The notes under the pieces are model-generated. The model was not told the DNA's origin and ran no database searches. It saw nothing but the letters and a program-made list of their open reading frames with translations. The position numbers and the translations under genes were made by a program. From CAZCAC01 sp964496575 (GTDB taxonomy: Bacteria > Planctomycetota > UBA1135 > GCA-002686595), in NCBI GenBank assembly GCA_964496575.1, contig CAZCAC010000014.1:38107-102106 (forward strand): a stretch of 64,000 bases of DNA. The letters run 5' to 3'. This document shows positions 61,963 to 64,000 of the stretch, piece by piece; within the stretch, counting starts at the first letter, position 1, and every line of letters starts with the position of its first letter.

Positions 61963-64000
61963 TCACTTCAGCGGCAGCTCGAAGGGTTTTCTCGGCGGGG
62001 AGAGGGGATCGATCTCGAGCTCGAGCTCCCCGCGGCGACCGTCGTCGAGCTCGGCGACGACCCGGTAGCGGCCCTCGGGAAGCTCCAGACGGGTCCGCGA
62101 CGAACCGCGCTCGAAGTTGGCGCTGGGGTAGCCGCGCTGGACGAGCGTCGCACCCGTCTCCTGCTCGACGACCCGGAGGGAGCAGGTCGACCACCCCTCC
62201 GAGGCGCCCTCGGGACGAAGCGTGATCGACACCCGAACCTGTTGTACGAAGTCCGCGGTGACTCGCACCGTGCGACCCGACGCGACCTCGACCGGCTGCG
62301 GACGGATGGACCACTCTCCGCCGAAGCGGGAGTGGAGCATCCAGGTCCCGGGGAGGAGCTCGCGCGAGCGGTGAACGCCGTTCTCGAGGAGGAGCTCCTC
62401 GGAGCTGCTGCCGTCCCGGCTGAGGCTCAGCTCGAGATCGACCGGAAGACCCTCTCGCCGGTCGAGCACCACCTCGACCCGCCCCGGCGGATCGATCCGG
62501 ATCGTACCGACGTCGACGGTCTCGCCGCTCCGCGACTCCAGCCAGGGAGTCAACGCGACGACCCGGGACAGGCCGCCGCGATAGATGACCAGGCGAAACC
62601 TCTCGGCCCTGACCGGGCCGTGCGAGAAGGCGCCGTTCGCGAGATCGACGTGGATGAACTGCCCGGTCAGACCTGGATGGGGGAGGTAGACCAGCTTCAC
62701 GTCAGCGGGCGCGGTGCCGTCGGCGTCGAGCAAGAACCCGTTGATCATCACGTCGGGGGTCACCGATTCACCCACCACGAGGGCGACGTCTTCGCTCCCC
62801 GGCGCGACTCCCTTCAGCTCCGCACGCGGTGGAATGGGGATCTCGCCCGGCGCGGCGACTGCCAGGTTGTACTCCTGGTCGAACTCGCCGTCCCCGCGCT
62901 CGCCCAGGTTACAGAGCAGGAAACTCCCGTATTCGTCCGTCCTATCCCGACGTCTCTCCTGGAAGCCCAGGGCCGACTCGGCGTAGATCGTCCAGCCGAC
63001 CAGCGCATTGCCGTGCGAATCGACGACGGTGCCGGTGATCGTCTTCCCGCGCGACAGCGACAGCTCGAGTTCGTGCTCCTCCCCTTCGTGGACGAGCACC
63101 TCGGCCCGGCCCAGACCGGCGCGCGCATCCTGGAGCATCGATGCATTGACCTCCACGCTGCCGGGATGGACCCACTCCAGGCGGTAGCGACCTTCCTCGT
63201 CGGTGATCGCCCGAGGAACGGGTAGCCCGTTCGTATGCCGGCCGCGACCGGCCAGGCCCGCGATCAGCGACGCCCCGACGGCGGGGAGACCATCCGCATC
63301 AAGGACCCTTCCCACGATCGCCGCCGGCCCGGCAAGTCGGATCTCGATCTCGGTCGCACCCTCGCGCAGGACCTCGACCGAACCGCTGAACACAGGAAAC
63401 CCGCGCGCGGAGACCTGTACCGACTGGGCTCCGAAGGACAGACCGCCGGGGTAGACGAAGGCCCCGTCCGATCCCGTGAACACCGGCACGGGATGGGGAG
63501 CCATCCCGCGCATTCCGCTCGGGAGATCGATGATGTAACCGCCCCTTTTGCCGATGGCGATCACCGCGCCGGCGACCGGCTCGCCGCCGGGATCGACCAC
63601 GCGGCCGCGCACGGTGCCACCTGCCTCGCCCAGCGTGATCGTGATCGTGCGCGTGGAGTCCTCCACCGGCAGATTGACGACCTCGTAGGAGACCGACGAC
63701 GCCCACCCGTCGGCGCGCGCGCTCAGGATCGTCCGCGGGCCCAGGTGGGTGAGGGCGAAGGCGCCGGCGGAGTCGGTGCGGGTGGCCCGTGCGGCCTTCG
63801 CCACCTGGTTGCCCCGGCGCCCGACCCAGACCTCCGCTCCAGCGACTGGCTCGCCCTCGGAGGTGACGACGCGCCCCCGGACGTGGTCCCCCTCGGGGAT
63901 CCGGATCGTCGTCGTCACGGTGGACCCGGCGACGACGCTCGCCTCGTAACTCCATCGGTAAGCCACCGCCTCTGGCGGTGAGACTCGAAAAGGCTCCGCC
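61963..64000 (-). CDS. Carboxypeptidase-regulatory-like repeat protein (5' end outside window)
   Basis: The frame is open at the right edge, with residues such as SPPEAVAY before the first in-window GTG start, so the gene begins outside the window. More than 670 residues contain at least five beta-sandwich repeats with GRVVTSEGEPVAGAEVWVG-, GRVVDPGGEPVAGAVIAIG- and GTVVDSHGNALVGWTIYA-like openings. The C-terminal part (about the last 150 residues) has a further beta-domain. It is the same type as the product of 36426-38939. Cell-surface location is likely from the family. Confidence 0.8.
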   Translation of the reverse strand, partial: AEPFRVSPPEAVAYRWSYEASVVAGSTVTTTIRIPEGDHVRGRVVTSEGEPVAGAEVWVGRRGNQVAKAARATRTDSAGAFALTHLGPRTILSARADGWASSVSYEVVNLPVEDSTRTITITLGEAGGTVRGRVVDPGGEPVAGAVIAIGKRGGYIIDLPSGMRGMAPHPVPVFTGSDGAFVYPGGLSFGAQSVQVSARGFPVFSGSVEVLREGATEIEIRLAGPAAIVGRVLDADGLPAVGASLIAGLAGRGRHTNGLPVPRAITDEEGRYRLEWVHPGSVEVNASMLQDARAGLGRAEVLVHEGEEHELELSLSRGKTITGTVVDSHGNALVGWTIYAESALGFQERRRDRTDEYGSFLLCNLGERGDGEFDQEYNLAVAAPGEIPIPPRAELKGVAPGSEDVALVVGESVTPDVMINGFLLDADGTAPADVKLVYLPHPGLTGQFIHVDLANGAFSHGPVRAERFRLVIYRGGLSRVVALTPWLESRSGETVDVGTIRIDPPGRVEVVLDRREGLPVDLELSLSRDGSSSEELLLENGVHRSRELLPGTWMLHSRFGGEWSIRPQPVEVASGRTVRVTADFVQQVRVSITLRPEGASEGWSTCSLRVVEQETGATLVQRGYPSANFERGSSRTRLELPEGRYRVVAELDDGRRGELELEIDPLSPPRKPFELPLK

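Overview
This is a high-GC window with the gene content of a planctomycete or close relative. The evidence is a DUF1549/DUF1553 (PSD1) cytochrome protein paired with a Tat-exported DUF1501 protein, planctomycete-type cytochrome (PSCyt1) domains, a sulfatase and a formylglycine-generating-enzyme-like protein, a DUF5703 glycosidase-like protein, two very large carboxypeptidase-regulatory-domain proteins, and an alternative complex III (ACIII) operon. No rRNA, tRNA, CRISPR array or insertion sequence was found. The lineage cannot be narrowed from sequence reading alone; an uncultured high-GC planctomycete is the best guess.

Left part (1-15.3 kb). After the 3' end of a probable outer-membrane protein there is a 216-bp near-perfect inverted repeat. 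A minus-strand group follows: an ABC-2 transporter (ATPase, permease) with an MBL hydrolase, a periplasmic amidohydrolase and a small lipoprotein. Next is a carbohydrate locus suggesting breakdown of a sulfated, possibly fucose-containing polymer: GH29 fucosidase, FGE-like protein, DUF5703 protein and sulfatase. The fucosidase has an in-frame TAG, the sulfatase a frameshift, and an adjoining Nramp transporter lacks its N-terminal part. Two copies of a small hairpin repeat bracket the sulfatase and the Nramp fragment.

Respiratory core (15.3-31.5 kb). One tightly packed minus-strand operon encodes ACIII (actABCDEF), a Sco copper chaperone, a caa3-type A2 haem-copper oxidase (ctaD, ctaE, small subunit IV, cytochrome-c-fused ctaC) and haem O synthase (ctaB). 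This gives a complete quinol-to-oxygen electron path. Divergent from actA is an unusual single-chain fusion of an Rrf2 Fe-S regulator to a CBS pair, with a perfect palindrome in its leader, followed by a transhydrogenase (sthA) and a ferritin-like protein. A 111-bp three-hairpin repeat lies in the divergent region and recurs 6.5 kb away at the end of a phosphodiesterase gene.

Middle (31.8-51.5 kb). Mostly single genes: GH16 glucanase, OlsB-like acyltransferase, glycerophosphodiester phosphodiesterase, GAF/sigma-54 activator with nearby palindromes, a large repeat-domain protein, a zinc-ribbon membrane protein, a split aerotaxis pair (PAS protein plus soluble chemoreceptor), the PSD1/DUF1501/DUF2231-cytochrome trio, and a hybrid histidine kinase with one degenerate receiver.

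Right part (51.5-64 kb). A DEDDh exonuclease, an MBOAT/AlgJ-like polysaccharide O-acetylation pair, then secreted proteins: a 1089-residue HExxH protein, an unrecognised secreted protein, a secreted LanC-like protein with a Cys-Cys-Gly zinc motif, and a carboxypeptidase-regulatory-domain protein running off the right edge.
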